64,000 nucleotides of DNA from Methanolapillus africanus (GCF_032714475.1 NZ_JAWDKD010000007.1:1-64000); one strand, 5' to 3'. Counted from the first letter of the stretch, positions 25,989 through 36,038 are shown. Translations and numbers: made by a program. Notes: generated from the sequence alone by a model not told the origin.

Positions 25989-28900
25989 TTAAAAGGAACG
26001 ATTTGCCAATTTATCTTCAACCTTTTCATTTCTTATTTGACGTTCCCATGTCTCAATATCACTTTGAACTTTACATTTATGCTTTAGAAATTGGGATCCA
26101 TGTAAATAAGGAAGTAAAGATCTTAAAAAATCAACTTTTGCTTCTATATATGGAACCATGCTACCAAAACCACCATAGTCAAGTTTGACCAAAGGAAGTA
26201 TTTCGAAGAAATCATAACTTTGATTTACTTCTAAAAAATGCAGAATAAATTTTCTTCTTCTTTCATATTCAAAAGAAGAAATTAGTTGAAATAAATAATA
26301 CATTTTTTGTTTATCATTGCAATTACCGTCAACATATCTTGTAATCCAATCATCTTGAATTAGAATTATGTCCTTTTTGGATTTATTTCGGGGACATAAA
26401 AATAATTTTTCAAGATGGCCTGAAATTTTGAATTTAGATGATTCATTGTCAATAATAAATTGGACAGTTTCAGTAATAATCTTAAAATAATTTTTAGTAT
26501 TCCAAAATTGACATAATTTAGTGTCATTAAAAATATTGTCCTTAATTATATGATTCAAATAGCTCTGTAATATGGGTGGGTAGGCATCATAAAACTTAAT
26601 GAAAAAAGCCCCATTAAGATCTACATCCGAATTCTTGCTCACAAATTTCATATAAATCAATTCAAGAAGATCGTATCGATTCTCAAATTTATTCAATGTT
26701 TTATTAGAATTATCAGAATAAAACATAGATTCAAAATAAATACTCTGAATAAGCGAATTCTGATTTCTTATAATTGTTTCGCAACATTTCACAAAAATAT
26801 TTGGTTCTATTGATTCATATTTTTCTAAAAACCAAATATTCCTAAAGTATGAACTATTTGCATTTTCATCAAAAGATAGAAAATCACATAAACACCGGAC
26901 ATGCTATTTTGTTATTTGCTCTTCTGGCAAACAATAAAAATAACTGTAAATCCACATGAATTTTTGATTGTATTCATATTGATTTAATAAATTATATATT
27001 TCAAGGTTAGGCAATAAGTCAAAAAGTTTTTCAACCAGTTCTACTGGAGGAATATCTAATGGTGTATCAGATTCTAAATAAACTTTTATTGATTCGATAT
27101 ATAAACATGGATTGCCAAATAGGTAGATAAATACGAAACGTAAACCTTCCCGAATATTTTGTATGGGTTTTATTTCTTTACAACTTTTAAAGATATTCAA
27201 AACACTTTCTAAATCTAATTGATTTAAATAATTTTTAATTCCTTCTTGTCTTAACCTTCGATTTTCAGCAAAATCAATGTCCAAATCCGGATTTAAAAAT
27301 ATATCACCTTTCAAAACCTGATACATATAAAAGTCCCTGTTTTGAATGAAAGGTGAGAGAATATTTAAGAATTCAATATTCCACGAATTTAAAATTTTAG
27401 ACATTCGTTCCATAGTGATGCAATCTTTTAAAGATGATGGAGTAAAAACAGTTTCAAGTATTTGTTTCATGAAAATCCAATCATATTGAACAATTTGAAG
27501 AATCTCATCTTTTTGTTGAATATCTTTTTCAAAACTTTTTGTGTTTAGAGGATATGTCTCCAACATTTTTCGAATTTCTTCTTTAAATGTATCATTTTTT
27601 GAAATAATCAATATGTTTTTCCATAATAATTTACGATAATTTTTAACATCATCTGAAAATTCTAGAGGTTTTGTGTAATAAGTTACTGTTTTTTTATCGG
27701 ATTCCCTAGAAGAAAATTCATGATTAAAGAAATCACCAGAAATTTTTATAAAAAGATTACAAATTGGATCTTTATTCCAATTATCTGAATTCTCCTGCAT
27801 TCTATTTATTAAACAAATTTGACTAGAATAACCATCAAATTCAGAATATAGTTCAATTCCATAATATTGTAAAATTGTCTGATAAAACTGGCCACCCAAA
27901 TCCATTCTTTTTAAATAATACTTGAAAAATAAATCCAAGGATTCATCTCTTCCATCTTTTATTCCATGGAAACTACCCAAAATTGTAATGATATCATTAA
28001 CATTTTTATCAAATTCTTTACTATCGAAATCAATATTTTTTACATATACACTTTTTTCTGAATCTATTATTTCATTTAAGAAAATTAAGGTTTTAATTGG
28101 ATTGTATGCGTAAAATATTTTGATAAAATTAAATAATTTAGTACTGTTTTGAGATTCCAGACGACTCCATACTTTATTCACTGAAATAGAAATTTTTTCA
28201 TCAACCTTTTTTGATGAAAAAACTTCTAAAAGCATACTAATTCTATCGATTATGAGGCGTTCATTATGGAAATAATTTTCAATAATAAAAGAAAGTGATA
28301 TTAAGTTTTTATCTAAAAACACATATTTTATCAAATAGTTTGATAAACATTGATCTGATATTTTTACAATTCTTTGATCATACATCTCATACAAATCAAT
28401 AATTTCAAGATTTAGAAGAAATAATGTATTTTTTTCGAAGTTTTCATGTGACAGTTGAACTAGTTCAAAAATTGAATAACTTTCTAATTTATTCAAATCA
28501 ATCGAATCAAAAAAAGCTATAATTCCAGCAGTTAAACATAACTCGTCATCCAATGTATTTTCTAATATTTTTCCATAATAGACTTCATATAATTGAGTTA
28601 AATCCATTATTGAATCTAAATTATTGGATTTGAGAGCGGTTTTTCCTGCTAAAACCGCTATCCTTGCATTACCATTTGAAATTTTTATAATTCTGTTAAG
28701 ATAAAGTGGATTTGAAATGCCTAAACTTCCTACCAGATCACTAATTTCATTATCTGAAAAAACATCAACATTGATTACGACTGGAAACGTAAATTCATGA
28801 ACTTTTTGTTCAACTTTTGATAGTAAATAATCACGAGTCGTTAAAATGATTTTTACATTATATCCAATATTTTTCTTTGTTGTGTATTGAATAATGTGTT

Positions 28901-29720
28901 CAAGATTTTCAATTTGATTCGCATCATCAACTAACAAAACATACTGATCGGGAGTACATAAGAAAGTCTTTAAATCATTATATATGGGAAGAAAATTATT
29001 TTGAATACAATATATTTTTCCACCGTTTTTTTCAACATATTTTTTACAACATTCCAATGCCAACCGTGTTTTGCCAACACCAGCTTTCCCACTCAAAATA
29101 ATTACATCATTTTTTTCAAATGTATTGACTACATTTTCAATTTCTTTTTTTCGAAAAAGAAAAGTTGTATCAAGTGGAGCAGCTAATGAATTACTGTTGT
29201 AATTTAGAAGAAAATCTTGAACAGAACAAATTTGATCCGTTCCTATTGAAACACCTAAGAACTCAACAGCAATTCGGAGATATTTTTGATATAAATCCGT
29301 TGCAATATGGTCAATTCCCATGATATTTAATAAGACTCCACGATCTTGACAAAAATCTTTTAAAGTCTTATCGTCTCCTGGCTTTATATTTGAAGAAGTA
29401 TGACAACAAATAATTTCTGAAATGTCTGTGTTTTTTAATCCAGTTTTTTCCTCGTCAAAGCAACTTTCAATATCATCTTTGATCTTTTCATACAACGCAG
29501 ATTGTTGAGTAGTATATGTCACAAAAATATATTTTCCACCGGTTTCAGAAATAAAATACGTATCAGGTGTTCCTTTCGTTGTTTTATGAGTACCGGGTTT
29601 CATTCCCAAAGCATGAATATTTAGGTAGCCCTGCATTGACAAATACGCGTCACATAATTCTTGGAAGCTTCCACCATCAAGTTGGCTAATTTTCTGCTTA
29701 ATTTCTGTTAATTTTGGCAT
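25989..29720 (-). CDS. nuclease-like/STAND NTPase with in-frame TAG (putative pyrrolysine)
   Basis: Read through its single TAG, the frame gives 1243 residues. Read as a stop, it gives 938 residues and a 304-codon open remainder in the same frame. Residues about 1-160 look like a restriction-endonuclease-type domain (SFQELCDAYLSMQGY, then GTPD at 50-53 and KYIFVTYTTQ at 63-72). A STAND P-loop NTPase follows with Walker A GKAGVGKT (211-218) and Walker B VLLVDDAN (about 261-268). The rest is probably helical repeats acting as sensor. This nuclease-NTPase-sensor order is that of antiphage STAND proteins such as the Avs group. The ATG at 29720 is chosen because a TATA box centred 27 bp upstream implies a leaderless transcript. 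The region is clearly more AT-rich than its neighbours, a sign of transfer. Confidence 0.7.
26904..26906 (-). other. in-frame amber codon, candidate pyrrolysine codon
   Basis: TAG stands at codon 939 of the STAND gene. The same frame stays open for 304 more sense codons and then ends in TAA. The first in-frame start candidate after it is a GTG at 26792, 38 codons on, with no ribosome-binding site. Every other complete gene whose stop I checked in this window ends in TAA or TGA. Confidence 0.65.
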
Positions 29721-29742
29721 ATTATACAAATATTAATACTGT

Positions 29743-29752
29743 CTATAAATAG
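29743..29752 (-). promoter_or_regulatory. TATA box of the STAND gene
   Basis: CTATTTATAG on the minus strand is centred about 27 bp before the ATG at 29720. This predicts transcription starting at or next to the start codon, a leaderless mRNA. Confidence 0.55.
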
Positions 29753-29841
29753 CTTAAGATATCAAACAATGAAGACAAAAAATAAAAAATGGAAGAATGA
29801 AAGAGAAAGGAAAATAAAAAAAAAGTAAATTTAAAAATCAA

Positions 29842-30045
29842 TTACGTCGTCAGTTTCTCATTCAAACTGTCGCTGTATCTGATTAAATACAAGAAACAAG
29901 CGATCAGCAGAACGAATCCTGCGCCGACGGCAATTTTGTAATAAAGCATGTTGCTGACCGGATTAATAAATCCGATGACGCCGATCACGAATAAAATCGC
30001 GCCGAGAACGCCGACGATGGCGGCGGCCGTACCTTTGTTAACCAT
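29842..30045 (-). CDS. small membrane protein with two transmembrane helices
   Basis: The 67-residue protein has two hydrophobic helices (about 6-26 and 34-56) joined by a short NPVSNML loop, and ends in a polar tail. I do not recognise a family with a known role. It resembles the DUF3098-like and similar two-helix proteins only in layout. The ATG at 30045 follows GGGGTGAAATA on the minus strand, a good ribosome-binding site. Confidence 0.7.
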   Translation of the reverse strand: MVNKGTAAAIVGVLGAILFVIGVIGFINPVSNMLYYKIAVGAGFVLLIACFLYLIRYSDSLNEKLTT

Positions 30046-30138
30046 ATTATTTCACCCCGATTCAAATATAACAACTAATTATTAGATTGGTTGTATTCTA
30101 ATAGTTTTAAGATATATTTGAATATATTGTTTTAAAAC

Positions 30139-30594
30139 TCATTGTGTTCCGTCATAAAAAACATAACCGACGTTTTCCTTTTCAACCAAAATCGCACTCT
30201 GATTAAGTTCTTCTAAAACTTCGTCCATGACGGTCAGCATTTGGTCTTCATCGGTCCGGTAAAAAACATAGACGAGCGTATTTTCATCAATTGGGACGCC
30301 TTCAAAGTTCGTCCAATGCCCACCGGCCAAAAACACCGTGTAGCCCGGCACATATTGGTCGCAAATCGGATTCACCATCTGCATGGCTTCTTCCGGAGAA
30401 TAAAGCGCATTGCCGTCTTTATCGGTTGTTCCGATGTAAAGCGTGTATTTCCCAACGTCTTGATAATCAAGCGTGGAAACGTCGTGACCGGATGAATAGA
30501 GATAACCCGCAATGCCGGCTGTTGCCAAAAGATTGACCGCAAGCAAAATCAAAACGATCAGAATCGTTGTGTTAAATGTTTTTTTCCCATCCAT
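30139..30594 (-). CDS. membrane-anchored protein, DUF3574-like
   Basis: The 151-residue protein has one N-terminal transmembrane helix (about 10-30, TILIVLILLAVNLLATAGIAGYL) and an external or periplasm-like domain of about 115 residues. The segments YTLYIGTTDKDGNALYSPEEAM, PGYTVFLAGGHW and ENTLVYVFYR recall the DUF3574 pattern (strand with G, then a helix, then a G-W strand), from memory. No catalytic motif is known. The gene starts with ATG behind AAAAAGGGAT and lies downstream of mutS on the same strand. Confidence 0.65.
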   Translation of the reverse strand: MDGKKTFNTTILIVLILLAVNLLATAGIAGYLYSSGHDVSTLDYQDVGKYTLYIGTTDKDGNALYSPEEAMQMVNPICDQYVPGYTVFLAGGHWTNFEGVPIDENTLVYVFYRTDEDQMLTVMDEVLEELNQSAILVEKENVGYVFYDGTQ

Positions 30595-30649
30595 CGGTAT
30601 CCCTTTTTACGAATTCTATTTATTCCCCATATTGTTTTCTGTTTTTGGT

Positions 30650-30690
30650 GGCAGCCGCGTGCGCGCGTTATCGCAATCACTTTCTGCAAA
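30650..30690 (+). repeat. dispersed GCGCGTTAT element, copy 7
   Basis: GCAGCCGCGTGCGCGCGTTA followed by TCGCAATCAC lies between mutS and the DUF3574-like gene. Unlike most copies it points against the flanking genes, which are both on the minus strand. Confidence 0.75.
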
Positions 30691-30720
30691 TCGCAAAAAA
30701 ACAACCGTTCATTTATGTTT

Positions 30721-33567
30721 TTATTCCAACAATTTTTTCTTGATTTCCCCAAGCTTCAGCAACGCCTCAACCGGCGTCATGTGGTCGACGTCCAATGCCG
30801 AAAGTTCGCATTTAACTTCTTCGGTTTTCGGATCCGGAACGTACTTTTCAACGATTTTTTCAACCACGCGTTCGCTGTCCGCCGACGGATCCACGAGCAA
30901 CAGCTGCGTGTAACGCGCACTGCGCTTTTTCTTGCCGTCGCCGCCGCCTTCGCTTTCCGCTTCAATCATGCTTTCGTTTTCGAGATCCCGGAGAATCTCA
31001 GATGACCGCTCGATCACTTTATCAGGAACGCCGGCCAGCTTTGCCACGTGAATACCGTAACTTTTGTCGGTAGCGCCCGGAATAATTTTTCGCAGGAAAA
31101 CAAGATCTTTTCCGGTTTCAAGAACGGCGATGTGGAAATTCTTCAGCCGCTTGAGTTTGTTTTCCAAAGCCGTCAATTGGTGGTAGTGCGTCGCAAAAAG
31201 CGTGCGGATTCCCTTTTTGTCTTTGTTGTGAATGAATTCCACAACGGCTTTGGCAATGCTGTATCCGTCGTAAGTGCTGGTTCCGCGGCCGATTTCATCG
31301 AGAAGGATCAGGCTGCGTTCGTCGGAATTGTTGAGAATGTTGGACAGCTCCACCATTTCCACCATGAAGGTACTTTGCCCGGCGGCCAAATCGTCATAAG
31401 CGCCGATTCTTGTAAAAATGCGGTCGACAATTCCGATTTTCGCGTAAGAGGCGGGGACGAACGAGCCGACCTGCGCCATAATCACAATCATCGCCACTTG
31501 GCGCATGTACGTGGATTTTCCGGCCATGTTGGGTCCGGTGATCAGCAAAAACTGGTTTTCGGTACAGTCCATTTCCGTGTCGTTCGGCACAAACGTTTCT
31601 TTGGACATTTTAACGGTTTTGGCGTCGTTGGCCGCGATTTCAACAATCGGATGCCGGCCGTCGCGGATCAGAATTTCAAAGCCGTCGTCGACTTCCGGAC
31701 AAACATAATTGTTGTCAAGCGCCACTTCGGCAAAACTGCACAACACATCAGTTTGCGCCACCAGCTGCGCAATTTGCTGAATATCCCGGGCGTGTTCCGC
31801 CACACGATTTGTAATCTCCCGGAAGATTTCATATTCGATGGCAATCGACCGGTCGTCTGCCGACAGGATCAAATTTTCCCGCTCTTTGAGTTCCGGCGTA
31901 AAATAACGTTCGCCGTTCGCCATCGTCTGTTTTCGGATGTAGTTTTCCGGAACGGCGTCCTTGTTGGAATTGGTGATTTCGATGAAATAGCCGAACACTT
32001 TGTTGTAGCCGACCTTGAGGCTTTTGATGCCTGTGCGTTCCCGTTCGTCCGCCTGGAATTTTGCGATCCAGTCTTTGCTGTCGCCGGCGGCGTCCCGCAG
32101 TTCGTCGAGTTCCGCATTGTAGCCGGCTTTAATCATTTTGCCTTCACGAACAGTCAGCGGCGGCTCGTCGTCAATGGCATTGGTAACCAGTTCAATCAAT
32201 TCTTCATAAAAATCGTAGTCAACCAGACGGTCTCGGATTTCCGCCATCAGCGCGGATTCGTTACCGAGCAGATTAGTGTCCAGCAGATGGGCAATTTCCG
32301 GAATTTTAAGCAGGGAATTGCGCATGGAAATGAGATCGCGCGCATTGGAATTGCCGTAAATCATCCGGCTGACCAGCCGTTCCATGTCGGAAATTTCGGA
32401 CAGGCATTTCCGAAGATCAAACCGGAGCAAGTTGTTTTCCTTTAAAAATTCAACCGCAAGGAGCCGGTTTTGAATGGATTGCGGCAAAAGAAGCGGACGC
32501 AACAGCCAATTCCGAAGAAGGCGGGAGCCCATCGATGTTTTGGTTTTGTCCAGGATTTTAATGAGCGCATAATTGGTTTCCTCGTCGCGGACGTTTTTGA
32601 TAATTTCGAGATTGCGCAGCGCCATTGAATCCAAAATCATGGAATCCGACGTTGAATACGTCCGAATGAAGTGAATGTGTTCCAAGTCGCGCATTTGCGT
32701 TTCGTGCGCATAATGGAGTGCTTTGCCGGCGGCCAAGACGGCGTAATCGTTGCCGTGAAGACCCATACCGTCTAAAGTTGACGTTTTAAATTGGACGTTG
32801 AGTTCCTCTTCCGCCAATTTGACTTCCGCGGTGAAAGTTTTGTTCATCGCAAAGGCGTCCATTTTGATTTTGTTGTCAAAAAGGCGTCCCACTAAAGCTG
32901 AGTTTTTCAAAAGATTGGGCTGCAAAATGCATTCGGACGGCCGGAATTTGGCGACTTCGCTCATCACTTTTTCATAAGGGGCGACGTCTTCAAACTGTGC
33001 GGTGACGAATTCCCCGGTGGAAATATCCAAAAAAGAGATGCCGAACGTTTCGACAGCGATTGCTTCCATTTTTGGACTGCTTTTTTCTTTCTTTTCTTTC
33101 TTTCCCGATTTTTCGTTTTCTGTTTCCGTTCCGCTTTCCGTTCCATCGCTGCTTTTATCTTTGAAAGAACCGGACAGCGCCATCAAATAATTGTTGGCCG
33201 CATCCGTAATAATCGACGTATCAATCGCGGTTCCGGGCGTCACGACGCGAACAATTCCCCTTTTAACGACGCCTTTCGCTTCTTTGGGATTTTCCAGTTG
33301 CTCGCAAATCGCGACCTTGTATCCTTTTTTGATCAAGCGGGGCAGATACGTATCGATCGCATGGTAAGGAATTCCGGCAAGCGGCATTTTTTGACCGTCG
33401 GACGACTTTCCGCGGTTGGTCAGCGTGATTTCAAGTTCCTTTGAAATAATCTTGGCGTCGTCGCCAAATGATTCGTAAAAATCGCCCATGCGGAAAAAAA
33501 CAAGCGCGTCCGGGCATTCTTTTTTGGCATCGTAATATTGGCGCATGGCCGGCGTTGCTTGATCCAT
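30721..33567 (-). CDS. mutS: DNA mismatch repair protein MutS
   Basis: This protein of 948 residues recognises mismatches. The N-terminal mismatch-binding domain has FFRMGDFYESFGDDA, including the Phe-x-Glu that stacks on the mispair. The ATPase domain has Walker A ITGPNMAGKSTYMRQVA (around residue 675), Walker B LILLDEIGRGTSTYDG and FATHYHQL. Within the connector domain lies a low-complexity Ser/Lys/Glu insert (around residues 142-172, GTESGTETENEKSGKKEKKE), which MutS proteins normally lack. The start is taken at MDQATPAMRQYY, since the nine preceding codons begin with TTG. MutS in Methanosarcinales is usually paired with MutL, which is not in the window. Confidence 0.96.
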   Translation of the reverse strand: MDQATPAMRQYYDAKKECPDALVFFRMGDFYESFGDDAKIISKELEITLTNRGKSSDGQKMPLAGIPYHAIDTYLPRLIKKGYKVAICEQLENPKEAKGVVKRGIVRVVTPGTAIDTSIITDAANNYLMALSGSFKDKSSDGTESGTETENEKSGKKEKKEKSSPKMEAIAVETFGISFLDISTGEFVTAQFEDVAPYEKVMSEVAKFRPSECILQPNLLKNSALVGRLFDNKIKMDAFAMNKTFTAEVKLAEEELNVQFKTSTLDGMGLHGNDYAVLAAGKALHYAHETQMRDLEHIHFIRTYSTSDSMILDSMALRNLEIIKNVRDEETNYALIKILDKTKTSMGSRLLRNWLLRPLLLPQSIQNRLLAVEFLKENNLLRFDLRKCLSEISDMERLVSRMIYGNSNARDLISMRNSLLKIPEIAHLLDTNLLGNESALMAEIRDRLVDYDFYEELIELVTNAIDDEPPLTVREGKMIKAGYNAELDELRDAAGDSKDWIAKFQADERERTGIKSLKVGYNKVFGYFIEITNSNKDAVPENYIRKQTMANGERYFTPELKERENLILSADDRSIAIEYEIFREITNRVAEHARDIQQIAQLVAQTDVLCSFAEVALDNNYVCPEVDDGFEILIRDGRHPIVEIAANDAKTVKMSKETFVPNDTEMDCTENQFLLITGPNMAGKSTYMRQVAMIVIMAQVGSFVPASYAKIGIVDRIFTRIGAYDDLAAGQSTFMVEMVELSNILNNSDERSLILLDEIGRGTSTYDGYSIAKAVVEFIHNKDKKGIRTLFATHYHQLTALENKLKRLKNFHIAVLETGKDLVFLRKIIPGATDKSYGIHVAKLAGVPDKVIERSSEILRDLENESMIEAESEGGGDGKKKRSARYTQLLLVDPSADSERVVEKIVEKYVPDPKTEEVKCELSALDVDHMTPVEALLKLGEIKKKLLE

Positions 33568-33752
33568 TGTATCGGCCTTTATTTTGAAATTCAATAATCA
33601 ATAAAATCAATAAATATTAATATTTTAAAAATAATAATTCTGTGAATATTAAATAATTTAAATTTGCAAATTCATCACGTGGTTTGCAATAATTTACCTA
33701 ATCTTATATTTAATTTCTGAAATGAATCCAATAAATCCAAAAAGGTGAAATT

Positions 33753-33932
33753 ATGAAATACATTTGCCCGCAATGCGGAAACACGGAACTTTATTTGGAA
33801 AGCGGCGGTATCATGGGAAATATTTACCACTGCAAAAAATGCAGCTACGTCGGAACCTTCGTGATTGAAGGAGAAGAAGACATGATCAAGGAAATTGAAG
33901 AAGGACACAAAGCCGAAACCAGGAAACCGTAA
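33753..33932 (+). CDS. small zinc-ribbon protein
   Basis: The 59-residue protein has two CxxC pairs (Cys5/Cys8 in YICPQCG and Cys27/Cys30 in YHCKKCSYVG), a classic zinc ribbon, and an acidic helical tail (IEGEEDMIKEIEEGHKAE). Similar short ribbons are common in methanogens; the role is not known. A TATA-like CTTATATTTAA at 33704-33714 and AAAGGTGA seven bases before ATG support expression. A hairpin overlaps the stop codon. Confidence 0.8.
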   Translation: MKYICPQCGNTELYLESGGIMGNIYHCKKCSYVGTFVIEGEEDMIKEIEEGHKAETRKP

Positions 33933-33939
33933 GGTTTCC
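33922..33939 (+). terminator. hairpin over the zinc-ribbon gene stop
   Basis: GGAAACC and GGTTTCC form a 7-bp stem around GTAA, which includes the stop codon. The following CGGCTTAATTTTTATTTT is T-rich, as expected for archaeal termination. Confidence 0.6.
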
Positions 33940-33991
33940 GGCTTAATTTTTATTTTAATTATAATTTTTTATTTTAATTTATTTTATTTCT

Positions 33992-35569
33992 TCATTTTCT
34001 CTTTTTCTTTTTCGCTCTGGAAATGCTTGCCGCTTCCTTCTTCGCTTCTTCGATCTCTTTTTCGGACTCGCCGTCGTCCATGGCTGCCGCGTCGAAAAAG
34101 CTTTTTTCGGCTTTGCTGTTGTATTCAACCGGCGCCTCTTCTTGAACGCTGCCGGCCGCCTCATCGGCATCCGAACCAGCAGCATTTAAATAATCGTCAA
34201 CAACCGGATCCGCGTTTTCGGATTCGGGTTGTGTTTCATCGACAACCGTTTCCGTTTCAATCTCAACAAGCTCAATTTCAGACGCCGGCTCCGATGTGAT
34301 TTCATTTTTCATTTCTTCGCCGGAAAAAACGTCCACGATCACAAGATCGTCTTTCTTTTTCTTTTCAAAAGCAGCCCGGCGGTTTTGGTTGCGGGTTTTG
34401 CGTTTGGATGGTTTGGCGTCGGCCGCAGCAGCTTCTGTTTCCACATTGGGGACAGCTGCTGTTTCAGATTCAGTGTTCTGATCTGTGGTTAATGGTTCAG
34501 TTTCCACGCTGATTTCAGTTTCCGTGCCGGTTTCAACTTCCACATCAGTTTCAACTTCCGCATCTGTTTCAGTTTCAACATCTATCTCCACGTCTGCTTC
34601 CGCATCCAATTCGGATTCCGGCGGTTTTTCCCGAACATTTGTTTTCATCCAATCAACAGACTCTGATTTGGATAAAATGTTGGTTCCTTCCGCATTCGGA
34701 TTTTTCGGATCGAAATCGCCGAGCACAAAACGGACGTTGCCGGATGAGATTTTACCGTCGACAAAAGAAGTTTCATGAATGAGAACGGACTTGGCATTGA
34801 TGTTTCCGGAAACGGTGACGTTCTTGTCCAAAATCAATTTGTTCGCGCTGATGTTGCCGGTTACTTTCGTTCCTTCCGACAAAATGATGTCGCCGCGTGC
34901 GCGAATATCGCCTGTCATTGTGAGATTTTTGCCGGCCTCAAAGTTTTTACAAATAATCTTGCCGGACAAAAAACAGTCGTTTCCGACAACGGCATCCTCC
35001 GGAACGTTGATGCTTTCCGATGAAATCTTGGAGCCAATCGGAATAATGAGAAGGCGGTCGAGGCCGATCACTTTGGAGAGGTCCATTTCCGCGAGTTTTT
35101 CCAAATCGATTTCCTCGTCATCTTCAAAAAGATCGGTGAGGGCCTTGTCGATTTCCTCACTGGTTTTGCCGAGACCGATGAGTTCGCGGATGTAAATAAA
35201 GATAAAAATCATAATCGGCAACGGATTTCTGACGACGACCCAGCCTTTGGACAAAAAACCGCCGTTTAATTTCACTTCTTTACCGATATCGAGGTCGCCG
35301 GCCACAATGATTTTGCCGTTGATGGTCGTGAATTCGCCCAAATAAACGTCGCCACCGGCGTTGACGTCCTTGTCAAATTTACACCAAACGTCCGCCCGGA
35401 TGTCCGATTCCGAATCCACCTGACCCGAAATTTGAACGCCTTCACCGGCCATGAGCGTATCCATGCAAAGGTTGCAGCCAATGACGGCATGATTTCCGAT
35501 GACCATGCTCGCCGGCGTTTTGAGGGTTTCGTTCTCAAATGTTGTGTTGTCGGGAACGATAAAAGTCAT
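33992..35569 (-). CDS. bactofilin-like polymer-forming protein with acidic C-terminal region
   Basis: The 525-residue protein contains two blocks of short strand repeats with regularly placed G and V/I (about 15-100 and 185-290, for example GDIRARGDIILSEGTKVTGNISANKLILDKNVTVSGNI), typical of bactofilins and related right-handed beta-helix polymers. Between them are a hydrophobic stretch (PLPIMIFIFIYIRELIGLG) and an acidic helix. The C-terminal 230 residues are disordered-looking: alternating E/V/T/D repeats, then a Lys-rich end. It is probably a cytoskeletal or surface scaffold. The start is placed at MTFIVPDN, because the upstream in-frame codons encode low-quality sequence. A similar gene lies on the other side of mfnA. 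Confidence 0.7.
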   Translation of the reverse strand: MTFIVPDNTTFENETLKTPASMVIGNHAVIGCNLCMDTLMAGEGVQISGQVDSESDIRADVWCKFDKDVNAGGDVYLGEFTTINGKIIVAGDLDIGKEVKLNGGFLSKGWVVVRNPLPIMIFIFIYIRELIGLGKTSEEIDKALTDLFEDDEEIDLEKLAEMDLSKVIGLDRLLIIPIGSKISSESINVPEDAVVGNDCFLSGKIICKNFEAGKNLTMTGDIRARGDIILSEGTKVTGNISANKLILDKNVTVSGNINAKSVLIHETSFVDGKISSGNVRFVLGDFDPKNPNAEGTNILSKSESVDWMKTNVREKPPESELDAEADVEIDVETETDAEVETDVEVETGTETEISVETEPLTTDQNTESETAAVPNVETEAAAADAKPSKRKTRNQNRRAAFEKKKKDDLVIVDVFSGEEMKNEITSEPASEIELVEIETETVVDETQPESENADPVVDDYLNAAGSDADEAAGSVQEEAPVEYNSKAEKSFFDAAAMDDGESEKEIEEAKKEAASISRAKKKKRK

Positions 35570-35777
35570 GAAAATGTTTTCGGGCAGTGGCGTCAGCTCC
35601 TGTAAAATGGATTGAAATGGATGAATTGAAATGAATAAATTGAATGCAGCGGCTTGAAATTGAAATAAGTGAATTGAGAATATGGAATAAAATAATTCTT
35701 GATTGACAATAAGGATGAGCATTTAGGGATTTAAAATTATTGTAAACTTTTGGAAAAAATTCTATGTTTTTTATTTT

Positions 35778-35977
35778 AACTTGCCGGTAACTTGCTGGAA
35801 GTTGAATTTTTAACTTGTTAGCAACTTGCTGAAACTGAACTTTTAACTTGCTGGCAACTTGCTGAAACTGAACTTTTAACTTGCTGGCAACTTGCTGAAG
35901 CTGAACTTTTAACTTGCTGGCAACTTGCTGAAACTGAACTTTTAACTTGCTGGTAACTTGCTGATAACTGAATTTTT
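35778..35977. repeat. six tandem ~33-bp repeats upstream of mfnA
   Basis: Six consecutive units of about 33 bp follow the plan AACTTGCTGGCAACTTGCTG plus AAACTGAACTTTT. Three or four middle units are nearly identical and the end units are diverged. They carry no spacers. They lie between the divergent bactofilin-like and mfnA genes, ending about 50 bp before the mfnA TATA box. Confidence 0.9.
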
Positions 35978-36000
35978 ACACAAAGTCAATTGTGTAAAAA
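35973..36000. other. perfect 11-bp hairpin before the mfnA promoter
   Basis: TTTTTACACAA pairs with TTGTGTAAAAA around a six-base loop. It directly follows the tandem repeats and lies about 30 bp before the TATA box, so it is more likely an operator-like palindrome or a boundary terminator than part of the mRNA. Confidence 0.5.
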
Positions 36001-36028
36001 ATTTTATTAGTCCCCCCAATGAACCAAA

Positions 36029-36038
36029 TTTATAAATA
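36029..36038 (+). promoter_or_regulatory. TATA box of mfnA
   Basis: TTTATAAATA is centred 27 bp before the ATG at 36061. This predicts a leaderless transcript and favours 36061 over an in-frame ATG at 36019, which lies upstream of the TATA box. Confidence 0.6.

Noticed and set aside
25989..26792. A separate 267-residue gene after the STAND protein
   Set aside because: It shares the exact frame with the upstream gene, is separated only by one TAG, continues open through the gap, and its GTG start lacks a ribosome-binding site.
25588..29752. Integration at tRNA-Thr with a duplicated att site
   Set aside because: The AT-rich island borders the tRNA, but I find no copy of the tRNA 3' end on the far side near 29730-29840 and no integrase gene.
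31048..32445. 465-codon plus-strand frame opposite mutS
   Set aside because: It is an antisense shadow of a certain MutS gene with no recognisable domain.
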